From an uncultured Bacteroidales bacterium (lineage in GTDB: Bacteria > Bacteroidota > Bacteroidia > Bacteroidales > P3): 24,372 bases of DNA. The position numbers and the translations under genes are program-made. Below, in pieces: positions 1 to 6,392 of this stretch (positions are counted from its first letter, which is position 1; each line of letters starts with the position of its first letter). Location of the stretch: contig CALEFF010000062.1 of the NCBI GenBank assembly GCA_937876865.1, positions 1 through 24,372 on the forward strand, read 5' to 3'. The notes under the pieces are model-generated. The model ran no database searches, had not been told where the DNA came from, and saw only the letters and a program-made list of their open reading frames with translations.

Positions 1-59
1 TCGAACTCGCGACCCCATGCGTGACAGGCATGTATTCTAACCAACTGAACTACCGGACC
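1..59 (-). tRNA. tRNA-Asp (GTC), 3' end cut off by window edge
   Basis: Read on the minus strand, the gene starts at 59 with acceptor strand GGTCCGG, then TA and a D-arm with GGTTAGA. The seven-base anticodon loop CTGTCAC gives anticodon GUC (Asp). The T-arm begins GCGAGTTCGA, where the window ends, so the 3' T-arm half and acceptor strand are missing. It is divergent from the tmRNA gene. Confidence 0.93.
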
Positions 60-98
60 AACTTTCGCTTTACTGAGTTACTCCCTCATTTGCGATTG

Positions 99-129
99 CA
101 AAGATACAACCTTTTTTCTAACTGACAAA
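99..129 (-). promoter_or_regulatory. Bacteroidota-type promoter for tRNA-Asp
   Basis: On the minus strand TTTG (129-126) is separated by 19 bp from TATCTTTG (106-99), an exact TAnnTTTG box. Predicted transcription starts near 94, leaving a short leader before the mature tRNA at 59. Confidence 0.75.
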
Positions 130-165
130 CATTTTTGCAACTTTTTTTATTTTTTTCTTAGAATA

Positions 166-197
166 TTTGTGTAATCTATTGTTTTATTGTACTTTTG
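166..197 (+). promoter_or_regulatory. Bacteroidota-type promoter for tmRNA
   Basis: TTTG at 166-169, a 20-bp spacer and TACTTTTG at 190-197. The predicted start is near 202, about 11 nt upstream of the mature tmRNA 5' end at 213. Confidence 0.75.
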
Positions 198-212
198 CAA
201 AGCAAAAATTAA

Positions 213-609
213 GGGCCTGGGTTGGTTTTGACAGCAAGGCAAATGATTAAGTAAGCATGCAGGCTAAGGTAACACAAGCCTTAAACAGAGTTACAAAACA
301 ATAATTGGCGAAAATAACTACGCTCTTGCAGCTTAGTCGAAGTATAGTAGACTACATTTGCGAATCGGTGTAAAGTACATCGAGCAAGACATCTCTCCAA
401 GACCTTTTTTCCGTGGTTAAGGACTAAGAGGTGCAGGCAAAACGGAAATAATCTTAATGAAGCTTTGACATTAAGGTGAAAACTTAAAAGATAAGGTTAA
501 AGCAGGGTGTTTGTCCCTTAGCTTTTTCACGAAAATGAAGGACAAAATAAGCATGTAGAAAGCTTAGTTGTTTCTTGTTTGGACCAGAGTTCGAATCTCT
601 GCAGGTCCA
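213..609 (+). ncRNA. ssrA: transfer-messenger RNA (tmRNA)
   Basis: One-piece tmRNA of about 397 nt that rescues stalled ribosomes and tags the nascent chain for proteolysis. The 5' strand GGGCCTG (213-219) pairs with CAGGTCC (602-608), and the T-arm GAGTTCGAATCTC precedes the 3' strand, forming the tRNA-like domain. The tag reading frame begins at GGC (307) and reads GENNYALAA before TAG at 334-336. From memory this matches the Bacteroidales tag type, with the usual YALAA protease signal. The stretch between 340 and 570 contains the expected pseudoknot region. CCA is not encoded. A strong promoter lies upstream and a hairpin terminator follows. Confidence 0.96.
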
Positions 610-620
610 CTCTTTAAAAC

Positions 621-672
621 AAAAAAATAACTCTTTGAAATAATTTCTTAAATCAAAGAGTTATTTTATTTT
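621..672 (+). terminator. rho-independent terminator of tmRNA
   Basis: Perfect 12-bp stem ATAACTCTTTGA (627-638) with its complement at 653-664, extended by A/T pairs and followed by a T-rich run. The stem contains one CTTTGA and one TCAAAG hexamer, so it is also the first part of the 21-bp phased array described separately. Confidence 0.8.
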
Positions 673-722
673 TTCTTTGATTTTTTTATTTTTTTCTTTG
701 AAATATTTTGAAAAATCAAAGA
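633..722. repeat. 21-bp phased CTTTGA/TCAAAG array, copy A
   Basis: The C of each hexamer lies at 633 (CTTTGA), 654 (TCAAAG), 675 (CTTTGA), 696 (CTTTGA) and 717 (TCAAAG), exactly 21 bp apart. The sequence between is almost only T and A. From 671 on, it aligns without gaps to copy E near 23091. Confidence 0.8.
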
Positions 723-805
723 CTTTTTTTTGAGGCTTATTGTACTAAAAAAATATCTCTTAGGTTTGGTAAATCCTTCCTAAGAGATATTTTGTTTTTT
801 CTTTG
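711..805. repeat. duplicated terminator module, left copy
   Basis: This stretch aligns without gaps to 23131-23225, with differences only at 730 and 776 over 95 bp. It contains the end of array A plus a 15-bp hairpin (750-764 / 779-793). It lies between the convergent tmRNA and outer-membrane protein genes. Confidence 0.88.
750..793. terminator. bidirectional hairpin terminator
   Basis: Arms 750-764 and 779-793 form a 15-bp perfect stem around CTCTTAGG/CCTAAGAG with a 14-nt loop. A-rich sequence on the left and T-rich sequence on the right allow termination in either direction. It sits just beyond the stop of the minus-strand gene at 814. Confidence 0.8.
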
Positions 806-813
806 TTTTATTT

Positions 814-1464
814 TCAGAAGTTAAAGAGTTTCCAGCTTACGTTAAGGTTACAATTTAAAAAATAAGGAGAATAAAGACCATTAACATAAGAAAACTCACA
901 ACTTGCACCAAGTCCTAAACGGTAATTAGTGCTTGGCAAAAAATATTGATAAGATAACTCTCCTCCAACTTGAAAATGCCAAGGGTCTCTTATTCTAATA
1001 GGTTCTGAAACTTCTCCTTTCGTGTAAATATACGTAGCACCAAGAATAGCACTTGCTTTTAATCTATGTGCTTTTGACTTATTTAGAAAATTATATCCTA
1101 AAACCAAAGAGGTAGAAGTAGTTATTTCATCAAAGTATTCAATAATTATCTCATTATCATCTTCTGGAAGAATATTTTTTTGACTAATAAATAGGGTCTG
1201 AAATTCTGATTTTAAAACATTAAATCTTAAACGTGCCGAAAATTTATTATCATAATCCAATTCAAAAGACGGCAAATAGTTTAAATAAATATCATTAGGA
1301 TAATTTACTTCTATGTCGTGATAAAAATTATCTGTGAAATAAGTTATATCACCAAAGGGCAACAAACTTTCTTGAATGCTAAGCGTGAACTTCTTTTCCT
1401 TTTCTTGCGAAACCGCAACGCCACACATAAATAGTGCGACTGCTAATAATAATACTCTTTTCAT
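814..1464 (-). CDS. outer-membrane beta-barrel-like protein
   Basis: 216-residue protein of unknown function. Residues 1-19 form a signal peptide (MKRVLLLAVALFMCGVAVS, cleavage before QE). The mature part is rich in alternating aromatic and polar strands (SARLRFNVL, TSLVLGYNFL, YRLGLGASCEFSYV) and ends in WKLFNF, a terminal Phe typical of barrels. It therefore probably sits in the outer membrane as a small 8-10 strand barrel. It is transcribed away from the AraC-type regulator at 1791 and has a roughly 150-nt leader with an imperfect inverted repeat. The shared intergenic region with phased TTTGGC boxes suggests control by that regulator. I do not recognise a specific family. Confidence 0.85.
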   Translation of the reverse strand: MKRVLLLAVALFMCGVAVSQEKEKKFTLSIQESLLPFGDITYFTDNFYHDIEVNYPNDIYLNYLPSFELDYDNKFSARLRFNVLKSEFQTLFISQKNILPEDDNEIIIEYFDEITTSTSLVLGYNFLNKSKAHRLKASAILGATYIYTKGEVSEPIRIRDPWHFQVGGELSYQYFLPSTNYRLGLGASCEFSYVNGLYSPYFLNCNLNVSWKLFNF

Positions 1465-1507
1465 ATTTTTATTTATTTATAATTTCACTCCTATTCTTTT
1501 AGTTCTA

Positions 1508-1554
1508 CAATTCCACAAAAGCGAGAGGAGTTAATAATTACTTTTGCGAAATTG
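1508..1554. other. inverted repeat in the leader of the barrel gene
   Basis: CAATTCCACAAAAG (1508-1521) faces CTTTTGCGAAATTG (1541-1554): 12 of 14 positions pair around a 19-nt loop. Neither side has a T-run, so it is not a normal terminator. It lies between the predicted promoter (1620-1627) and ATG (1464) and could be an RNA structure or a protein-binding site. Confidence 0.5.
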
Positions 1555-1619
1555 TGCTTGTTTTCATCGGTGTTTCTTTTTGTTTTTTCTAACGTTAGCA
1601 TTGTGAAAATTTTCGTTTG

Positions 1620-1627
1620 CAAAAATA
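1620..1627 (-). promoter_or_regulatory. -7 box of the barrel gene promoter, no good -33 box
   Basis: Minus-strand TATTTTTG matches TAnnTTTG. No TTG or TTTG occurs 18-20 bp upstream; that position (about 1646-1650) instead abuts the first TTTGGC box at 1649. This suggests an activator-dependent promoter with a start near 1615. A perfect palindrome CTAACGTTAG at 1589-1598 lies just downstream in the leader. Confidence 0.5.
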
Positions 1628-1648
1628 TACAAAAAAAACCGAAAAACC

Positions 1649-1716
1649 TTTGGCAATTTCAGGGAAGTTTTTGGCTGTTTTGAATAATTTTTGGCATAAT
1701 AAAATAAACTTTTGGC
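1649..1716. promoter_or_regulatory. four phased TTTGGC direct repeats (probable AraC-type operators)
   Basis: TTTGGC begins at 1649, 1670, 1690 and 1711, spacings of 21, 20 and 21 bp, so all four boxes lie on one face of the helix. They lie between the barrel promoter (minus) and the AraC-type gene (plus). Direct repeats about two turns apart are how AraC-family proteins commonly bind. Confidence 0.65.
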
Positions 1717-1755
1717 ATATTTAAATATTTGTGTTTTTTAATTCATATTTATATG

Positions 1756-1763
1756 TATTTTTG
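1756..1763 (+). promoter_or_regulatory. -7 box of the AraC-type gene
   Basis: TATTTTTG matches TAnnTTTG. The nearest TTTG upstream ends at 1731, 24 bp away, longer than usual. Its position places transcription start near 1768 and supports ATG 1791 rather than the upstream in-frame GTG at 1731. Confidence 0.5.
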
Positions 1764-1790
1764 CGAAAAAATAAATACAAATTATGGCTT

Positions 1791-2648
1791 ATGCTCAACA
1801 AGATTAAATCTATAGATTTTAAAGAAATATTTGACAACATTGAAGATAGTTGTAAGATAGATTACAATGCTATGTATTCAAGCGATATAAATCTGCTAAA
1901 AATCATATCTAATGGAAACAGCAACAGCTATTTTGTTAGTATTTTTTTTGAAAAAGGAGAGTTTATTTTTGATGTTGATTTAATTAAATATACAATTAAA
2001 AGTCCTGCAATATTATTTATTCCTTTTAACTCTATGTTTAAAGTTATCAATTATCAAAAAAATGCTTCCTTGACCTTTTTACTAACTTCTATTGCTTTAA
2101 GAGAAAATTTATTAGACAATTTTTCAAGTGAGATTAGTGTTAATGCAAAGATTAAAATCCATCCTTTATCTATTTTAAATAAAGAAGGTGAATTCTTTCT
2201 ATTGCATCATGTTAATGATATTAAAAGAATTTTTTCTTATACTCATAATCCTTACAGATTAGAGGCTTTAAAACATTTATTAACCTCTGCTTTTTATCAA
2301 TATTTCTATCAATTATACTCTTATGATAAGGTAAATGATTTTGGTATTTGTGAAGAATTTTTTAAATTATTAGATAAACATTATCTTGATTGGAAACATA
2401 GTGAATCTTATGCTGAAAATTTAGGCGTTTCTAAGGGACATTTGGATTTTGTTTTAAGAAAAAAAATAGGAAAATCTTCAAAAAGAATGATAGATGAAAG
2501 AATTATAACAGAGGCTAAAACTTTATTAAAAGAAACTAATTACCCTATTGAACAAATTGCAAGAGAATTGAGATTTTCTTCAATAGATGTTTTTTCAAGA
2601 TTCTTTAAAAGAGTTACAGGTGTAAGTCCAAGTAAATTAAGAAAATAG
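1791..2648 (+). CDS. AraC-family transcriptional regulator
   Basis: 285-residue cytoplasmic DNA-binding regulator. The N-terminal about 160 residues look like the beta-rich ligand-sensing region of this family. The C-terminal 100 residues carry the two-helix-turn-helix AraC domain: YAENLGVSKGHLDFVLRKKIG is the first HTH, and IEQIARELRFSSIDVFSRFFKRVTGVSPSKLR the second with its conserved tail. The frame is open back to a GTG at 1731, but a TAnnTTTG box at 1756-1763 lies inside that extension, so I chose ATG 1791. Upstream TTTGGC repeats probably mediate autoregulation and control of the divergent barrel gene. The inducer cannot be read from the sequence. It converges on the SMR gene, separated by repeat B. 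Confidence 0.9.
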   Translation: MLNKIKSIDFKEIFDNIEDSCKIDYNAMYSSDINLLKIISNGNSNSYFVSIFFEKGEFIFDVDLIKYTIKSPAILFIPFNSMFKVINYQKNASLTFLLTSIALRENLLDNFSSEISVNAKIKIHPLSILNKEGEFFLLHHVNDIKRIFSYTHNPYRLEALKHLLTSAFYQYFYQLYSYDKVNDFGICEEFFKLLDKHYLDWKHSESYAENLGVSKGHLDFVLRKKIGKSSKRMIDERIITEAKTLLKETNYPIEQIARELRFSSIDVFSRFFKRVTGVSPSKLRK

Positions 2649-2652
2649 AAAC

Positions 2653-2740
2653 GCAAAAAAAGTCTTTGATTTTTTATTTTTTTCCTTTGATTTTTTTAAT
2701 TTTTTCTTTGATTTTTTTTGAAAAAGTAAAGACTTTTTTT
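2653..2740. repeat. 21-bp phased CTTTGA array, copy B, also a probable bidirectional terminator
   Basis: CTTTGA hexamers have C at 2664, 2685 (here CCTTTGA) and 2706, exactly 21 bp apart, with a degenerate reverse hexamer GTAAAG on the same grid (2726-2731). Over about 90 bp it differs from copy E (23064-23150) at only four positions. The ends, AAAAAAAGTCTTT and AAAGACTTTTTTT, pair as a long hairpin between two convergent genes. Confidence 0.82.
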
Positions 2741-2760
2741 TGAGCTTTCTTTGCTTTATT

Positions 2761-3084
2761 TTAATGAACCATTTTTAAGCCAATAATTGACGCAATAAGT
2801 GTAAAGGTAAACAAAAGTCTAAGAAAAGAAGCCGGCTCTTTGAAGATAAAAATCCCTATTAACACTGCTCCAACTGCTCCTATTCCTGTCCAAACGGGGT
2901 AAGCCGTTCCGATAGGTATTGTTTTTGTTGCCTTAGTTAGAAGAATCATACTCAGAATATAAAACATCACAAAGGCAGCATACCATAAAGTTGCTTTATT
3001 TCCCGAAGCGAGATTGCCTTTTCCAAGACAAAAGGTGAAAAATGTTTCACACAAACCTGCTAAAATCAAGATTACCCAATTCAT
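2761..3084 (-). CDS. SMR-family exporter, Gdx/SugE-like
   Basis: 107-residue, four-helix inner-membrane protein of the small multidrug resistance family, which works as an antiparallel dimer exchanging a cation for protons. Glu13 in AGLCETFF is the conserved membrane carboxylate. The segment GTAYPVWTGIGAVGAVLIG is closer to the guanidinium-exporter (Gdx, formerly SugE) subgroup than to EmrE, so guanidinium export is the better guess than broad drug resistance. The frame extends upstream to 3120, but MNWVILILAGLCE is the family start and the -7 box at 3118-3125 would put the longer start at the edge of the transcript. It is divergent from the PatB-like gene with closely packed promoters. Confidence 0.9.
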   Translation of the reverse strand: MNWVILILAGLCETFFTFCLGKGNLASGNKATLWYAAFVMFYILSMILLTKATKTIPIGTAYPVWTGIGAVGAVLIGIFIFKEPASFLRLLFTFTLIASIIGLKMVH

Positions 3085-3117
3085 TTCTATTAAATCTGTT
3101 TTTTTATTAAGAGAATG

Positions 3118-3125
3118 CAAAAATA
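3118..3125 (-). promoter_or_regulatory. -7 box of the SMR gene
   Basis: Minus-strand TATTTTTG gives a start near 3113 and a leader of about 28 nt to ATG 3084. There is no clear -33 box. It lies directly beside the -33 box of the divergent patB-like promoter (3131), so the two polymerase footprints would overlap. Confidence 0.5.
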
Positions 3126-3130
3126 CAAAA

Positions 3131-3159
3131 TTGTTTTTAATTATTTTTTCTTAACTTTG
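3131..3159 (+). promoter_or_regulatory. promoter of the PatB-like gene, probable leaderless transcript
   Basis: TTG (3131-3133), an 18-bp spacer, then TAACTTTG (3152-3159). Only CCGT separates the box from ATG at 3164, so the predicted start falls at or within a base or two of the initiation codon. Confidence 0.65.
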
Positions 3160-3163
3160 CCGT

Positions 3164-4351
3164 ATGGGAAAACAATATAACTTTGATGAAAACATAGAAA
3201 GAAGACATTCCGACTGTGTAAAATATGACTCTCTTCCCGATACTTACGGAAGAGATGACCTATTGCCTTTATGGGTTGCTGATATGGATTTTCGCTCTCC
3301 TGATTTTGTTATGGAGGCTATAAGAAAACGTTGCGAGCATGAGGTACTTGGCTATGGTAATCCTTCAAAAAATTATTGGAATTCGGTAATCAATTGGTTA
3401 GACAGAAGATATAATATCTCTTGTCAAAGAAACGATTTGCATTTTATTCCGGGTATTGTAGCAGGAATTTCATTTGCTTTGCTTTCTCTTACAAAAGAGG
3501 GTGATAAAATCTTGGTTACAACTCCTGTTTATCCGCCTTTTGTCAATCTTCCTCAGTCTTGCAATCGCACTTTGGTGTGTAGCAACCTAAAAATAGAGAA
3601 TGGTCGTTTTCTTATCGACTTTGAAGATTTTGAAAAGAAGATTGAGGGTTGCAAACTCTTTATTATGAGTAATCCTCACAACCCTGCGGGAACAATTTGG
3701 GGAAAAGAGACCTTGGAAAGAATAGCCGAAATCTGCCAAAGAAAGAATGTGATAGTTATTAGCGATGAAATTCACGCCGATTTAACGCTTTCGCCTAATA
3801 AACACGTGAGTTATAGCACTGTTTCTAAGCATGCCTTTGAACATAGCATAACTTTTATGGCTCCAAGCAAGACTTTCAACATTGCAGGCTTAGGAAGTTC
3901 GGTTTGTTACATTGGAAATGAGTCGCTTCGCAAACAATATTTTGGTTGGATTGATGCAATGGGTGTGGCATACGGCAATATTTTTGCTTATACTGCGGCA
4001 GAGGCTGCTTTTTCTTATGGAGAGGATTGGCTAAATCAAATGCTTGAATATTTGAAATCTAATATCGCTTTGCTTGAAAGCTTTGTTAAGGAAAATTTGC
4101 CAAAGGTAAAAATGGTTCTTCCTGAGGCTTCTTTCTTGGCTTGGTTGGATTTTAGTGATTATAACAAATCTCACAAAGAATTAGCGGAATTATTTATCAA
4201 TAAAGCCGGGGTTGTGTTGAACGATGGCACTACTTTTGCTCCAAAATCAATAAATGCTCAATACAATTGTTGTTTTCGTATCAATTTAGGTTGTCCGCGT
4301 GCAACTTTACTTGAAGCTTTGCAACGTATTGCTAATAGTTTGAAGGATTGA
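3164..4351 (+). CDS. PatB/MalY-type PLP-dependent C-S lyase (cystathionine beta-lyase)
   Basis: 395-residue fold-type I aminotransferase-class enzyme of the cytoplasm. PatB/MalY members use pyridoxal phosphate to cleave cystathionine or related thioethers to homocysteine or thiol, pyruvate and ammonia. Visible motifs are LPLWVADMDF near the N-terminus (a PatB/MalY hallmark), SNPHNPAGTIW, ISDEIHADL (PLP-contacting Asp) and APSKTFNIAG with the Schiff-base Lys at 236. The C-terminal FRINLGCPRATLLEAL contains the carboxylate-binding Arg. Length is normal for the family. The promoter sits directly against the ATG. No methionine-pathway genes are adjacent, so the natural substrate is uncertain. Confidence 0.92.
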   Translation: MGKQYNFDENIERRHSDCVKYDSLPDTYGRDDLLPLWVADMDFRSPDFVMEAIRKRCEHEVLGYGNPSKNYWNSVINWLDRRYNISCQRNDLHFIPGIVAGISFALLSLTKEGDKILVTTPVYPPFVNLPQSCNRTLVCSNLKIENGRFLIDFEDFEKKIEGCKLFIMSNPHNPAGTIWGKETLERIAEICQRKNVIVISDEIHADLTLSPNKHVSYSTVSKHAFEHSITFMAPSKTFNIAGLGSSVCYIGNESLRKQYFGWIDAMGVAYGNIFAYTAAEAAFSYGEDWLNQMLEYLKSNIALLESFVKENLPKVKMVLPEASFLAWLDFSDYNKSHKELAELFINKAGVVLNDGTTFAPKSINAQYNCCFRINLGCPRATLLEALQRIANSLKD

Positions 4352-4390
4352 TATTGTTTTTAGGTTGTAGAAATAAAAAATGCAAATAAT

Positions 4391-4421
4391 TTTGTAGGTT
4401 TAAAAAAAAGCAGTATCTTTG
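4391..4421 (+). promoter_or_regulatory. promoter of tRNA-Cys
   Basis: TTTG (4391-4394), a 19-bp spacer and TATCTTTG (4414-4421), an ideal Bacteroidota promoter about 20 bp upstream of the tRNA. Confidence 0.75.
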
Positions 4422-4440
4422 CAACCTGAAAACGAGATAA

Positions 4441-4511
4441 GGTCTCTTGGCCGAGTGGCTAGGCACCGGTCTGCAAAACCGTCTACTCCAGTTCGAATCT
4501 GGAAGAGACCT
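4441..4511 (+). tRNA. tRNA-Cys (GCA)
   Basis: Acceptor GGTCTCT (4441-4447) pairs with AGAGACC (4504-4510), followed by a T discriminator. The anticodon loop CTGCAAA reads GCA (Cys), and the T-loop is TTCGAAT. CCA is not encoded. It has its own promoter and terminator. Confidence 0.95.
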
Positions 4512-4517
4512 CAAAAG

Positions 4518-4550
4518 AAAAAGGTTACTTAAAATTAAGTAACCTTTTTT
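4518..4550. terminator. bidirectional terminator between tRNA-Cys and the ABC gene
   Basis: Perfect 13-bp stem AAAAAGGTTACTT (4518-4530) with its complement at 4537-4549 and a 6-nt loop. A-run on the left and T-run on the right serve both the plus-strand tRNA and the minus-strand operon ending at 4556. Confidence 0.88.
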
Positions 4551-4555
4551 ATTTT

Positions 4556-6379
4556 CTATACATCTAAGCTTTGCATATTTACAAGGCGAGAATATATGCC
4601 TCCTTTTTCTAAAAGTTCTTTGTGATTGCCTCTTTCTACAATTTTTCCCTTATCCATAACCAAAATAACATCGGCATTCATTATCGTTGTCAAACGATGT
4701 GCTATCACAACTGAGGTTCTGTCTTTCATAAGTTGAGTTAGGGCTTGTTGAACTTCATGTTCGTTTTGCGTATCTAAGGCAGAAGTGGCTTCATCTAAAA
4801 GAAGAATTTCGGGATTCTTCAACACAGCTCTTGCAATGCAGAGTCTTTGTCTTTCTCCTCCCGAAAGGCTCATTCCTCTATCGCTTAAATGAGTGTAATA
4901 TCCTTTTTCCATTTTGGAAATGAAAGAATCGGCATTTGCAATCTTTGCTGCGGCAACTACTTCTTGCATTGTAGCCGAAGGATTGCCAAAAGCAATGTTT
5001 TTAAATATTGTGTCGTTGAAAAGAATTGCCTCTTGTGTAACAATTCCTATTTTATCTCTTAAAGAAGATATTGACAATTGTTTGATATTTATACCATCAA
5101 AAAGAATTTCTCCTGAACTTACGTCTGCAAAACGTGAAATTAAATCCAATAGTGTTGATTTTCCTGCACCAGATTCTCCAACTAAGGCTACAACTTGTCC
5201 TTTTTTTATTGTAAGATTTATATCTTTTAATACGTTTTCTGAACTATTTTCATAGGAAAAGAAGACATTGCGAAATTCTATCTTGTCTTTAAACTCGTTT
5301 ACTTGCAGAGGGTTTTCTACTTCTGTAATTTTTTCTTCTGCATCAAGGATTTCATAAATTCTTATCGCTGCAGCATCTCCTTTTTGCATATTATAATAGG
5401 CTGTTGAAAGCTCTTGCAAAGGAGAAATTACTTTTGCAAAAATCAAGGTAAAGCCTATAAGTATTGCTGCTGACATTTTGCCTGCTAAGACTAACTCTCC
5501 TCCAAACAAAACTACGGCTACAAGTACAAATATGGCTAAAAATTCTGTTAAAGGTGAGGCTAATTCTTTCCTTCTAAATATTTTAGTCATCACCTTGGTG
5601 TAATAGTCATTTGATTGCGAGAATTTCTCTTTTGTTATGCTTTCTGCTCCGTATGATTTTATAGCTCTAAGTCCTCCAAGCGTCTCTTCGCATTGCGACA
5701 TTAAAACTCCCATTTCTTTTTGTCCTTTAATGGAGTTGCGTTTTAAGCTATTGCCTATTTTCTTTATTAAAAAATATGCAATAGGTAAGACCACAACAAT
5801 GAATAAGACCAATTGCCAAGATGCAATTATGAGTGCTGAGAAGAAAACCAAAACCATAATGGAATCTTTTACCAACATCTGCAAACTACTCACTACACTC
5901 CATTCTATATCGGCTAAGTCGGAGGTTAATCTCGACATAATATCTCCTTTTTTCTTGTCTGAAAAAAAACTAAGTGGTAGAATACATATTTTTTTATAAA
6001 CATCATTTCTTAAATCATTGACAAGTCCATTGCGAATAGGCACAATAAAATACATTCCTAAATAACGGAAAAGTGCAGAAAAGAAAATGCAAATGATATA
6101 TACTACTCCTATTGCTATCAAACAAGGATATATGCCATATATTTCTTTGTAAGAATTTAAGTGAAAAGAGAAATAATCCATTAAAACGTCTTTGTCAAGA
6201 CTTAATTCCGGACATTTCAAGGGTGCTTCTATAACTCCAAACAATACTGAAATGAATGGAATTATCATTACAAAGGAAAAAAGCGAAAAGAAAACGTATA
6301 TAAGGTTTGAAACTACGTTTAAAACTATGTCTTTCTTATAGTTCAAAATATATTTAAAAACCCTAAATACGTTTTTCAT
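4556..6379 (-). CDS. MsbA-type ABC exporter (fused permease and ATPase)
   Basis: 607-residue half-transporter that would act as a homodimer in the inner membrane. Residues 1 to about 330 hold six membrane helices (type IV exporter fold). The ATPase domain follows: Walker A GESGAGKST near residue 402, signature LSGGERQRL near 505, Walker B ILLLDEATSALD near 525 and H-loop VVIAHRLTT near 558, all intact. Size and order fit MsbA-like lipid flippases and multidrug ABC exporters; the substrate cannot be told from sequence. It is the last gene of the operon, 13 nt after the adenosylhomocysteinase stop, and ends at the shared terminator. Confidence 0.92.
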   Translation of the reverse strand: MKNVFRVFKYILNYKKDIVLNVVSNLIYVFFSLFSFVMIIPFISVLFGVIEAPLKCPELSLDKDVLMDYFSFHLNSYKEIYGIYPCLIAIGVVYIICIFFSALFRYLGMYFIVPIRNGLVNDLRNDVYKKICILPLSFFSDKKKGDIMSRLTSDLADIEWSVVSSLQMLVKDSIMVLVFFSALIIASWQLVLFIVVVLPIAYFLIKKIGNSLKRNSIKGQKEMGVLMSQCEETLGGLRAIKSYGAESITKEKFSQSNDYYTKVMTKIFRRKELASPLTEFLAIFVLVAVVLFGGELVLAGKMSAAILIGFTLIFAKVISPLQELSTAYYNMQKGDAAAIRIYEILDAEEKITEVENPLQVNEFKDKIEFRNVFFSYENSSENVLKDINLTIKKGQVVALVGESGAGKSTLLDLISRFADVSSGEILFDGINIKQLSISSLRDKIGIVTQEAILFNDTIFKNIAFGNPSATMQEVVAAAKIANADSFISKMEKGYYTHLSDRGMSLSGGERQRLCIARAVLKNPEILLLDEATSALDTQNEHEVQQALTQLMKDRTSVVIAHRLTTIMNADVILVMDKGKIVERGNHKELLEKGGIYSRLVNMQSLDV

Positions 6380-6392
6380 TGCTTTCTTATTT

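Noticed and set aside
633..722. CTTTGA repeats as a CRISPR array
   Set aside because: The repeated unit is only six bases in low-complexity T/A sequence with a 21-bp period, the spacers are not unique sequence, and no cas gene is present.
1539..1546. TACTTTTG on the plus strand as a promoter
   Set aside because: It matches the -7 box, but there is no -33 box at 18-20 bp, no plus-strand gene follows for 240 bp, and it overlaps an arm of the inverted repeat in the barrel gene leader.
1731..1790. 20-residue N-terminal extension of the AraC-type regulator from GTG 1731
   Set aside because: A TAnnTTTG promoter box lies inside it and the family-like sequence begins at ATG 1791.
4332..4514. 60-codon minus-strand open frame across the tRNA-Cys gene
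   Set aside because: It covers tRNA-Cys, its promoter and the end of the PatB-like gene, and has no recognisable protein features.
5637..5999. 120-codon plus-strand open frame inside the ABC exporter gene
   Set aside because: It is antisense to the membrane domain of an intact ABC exporter and lacks a promoter or family features.
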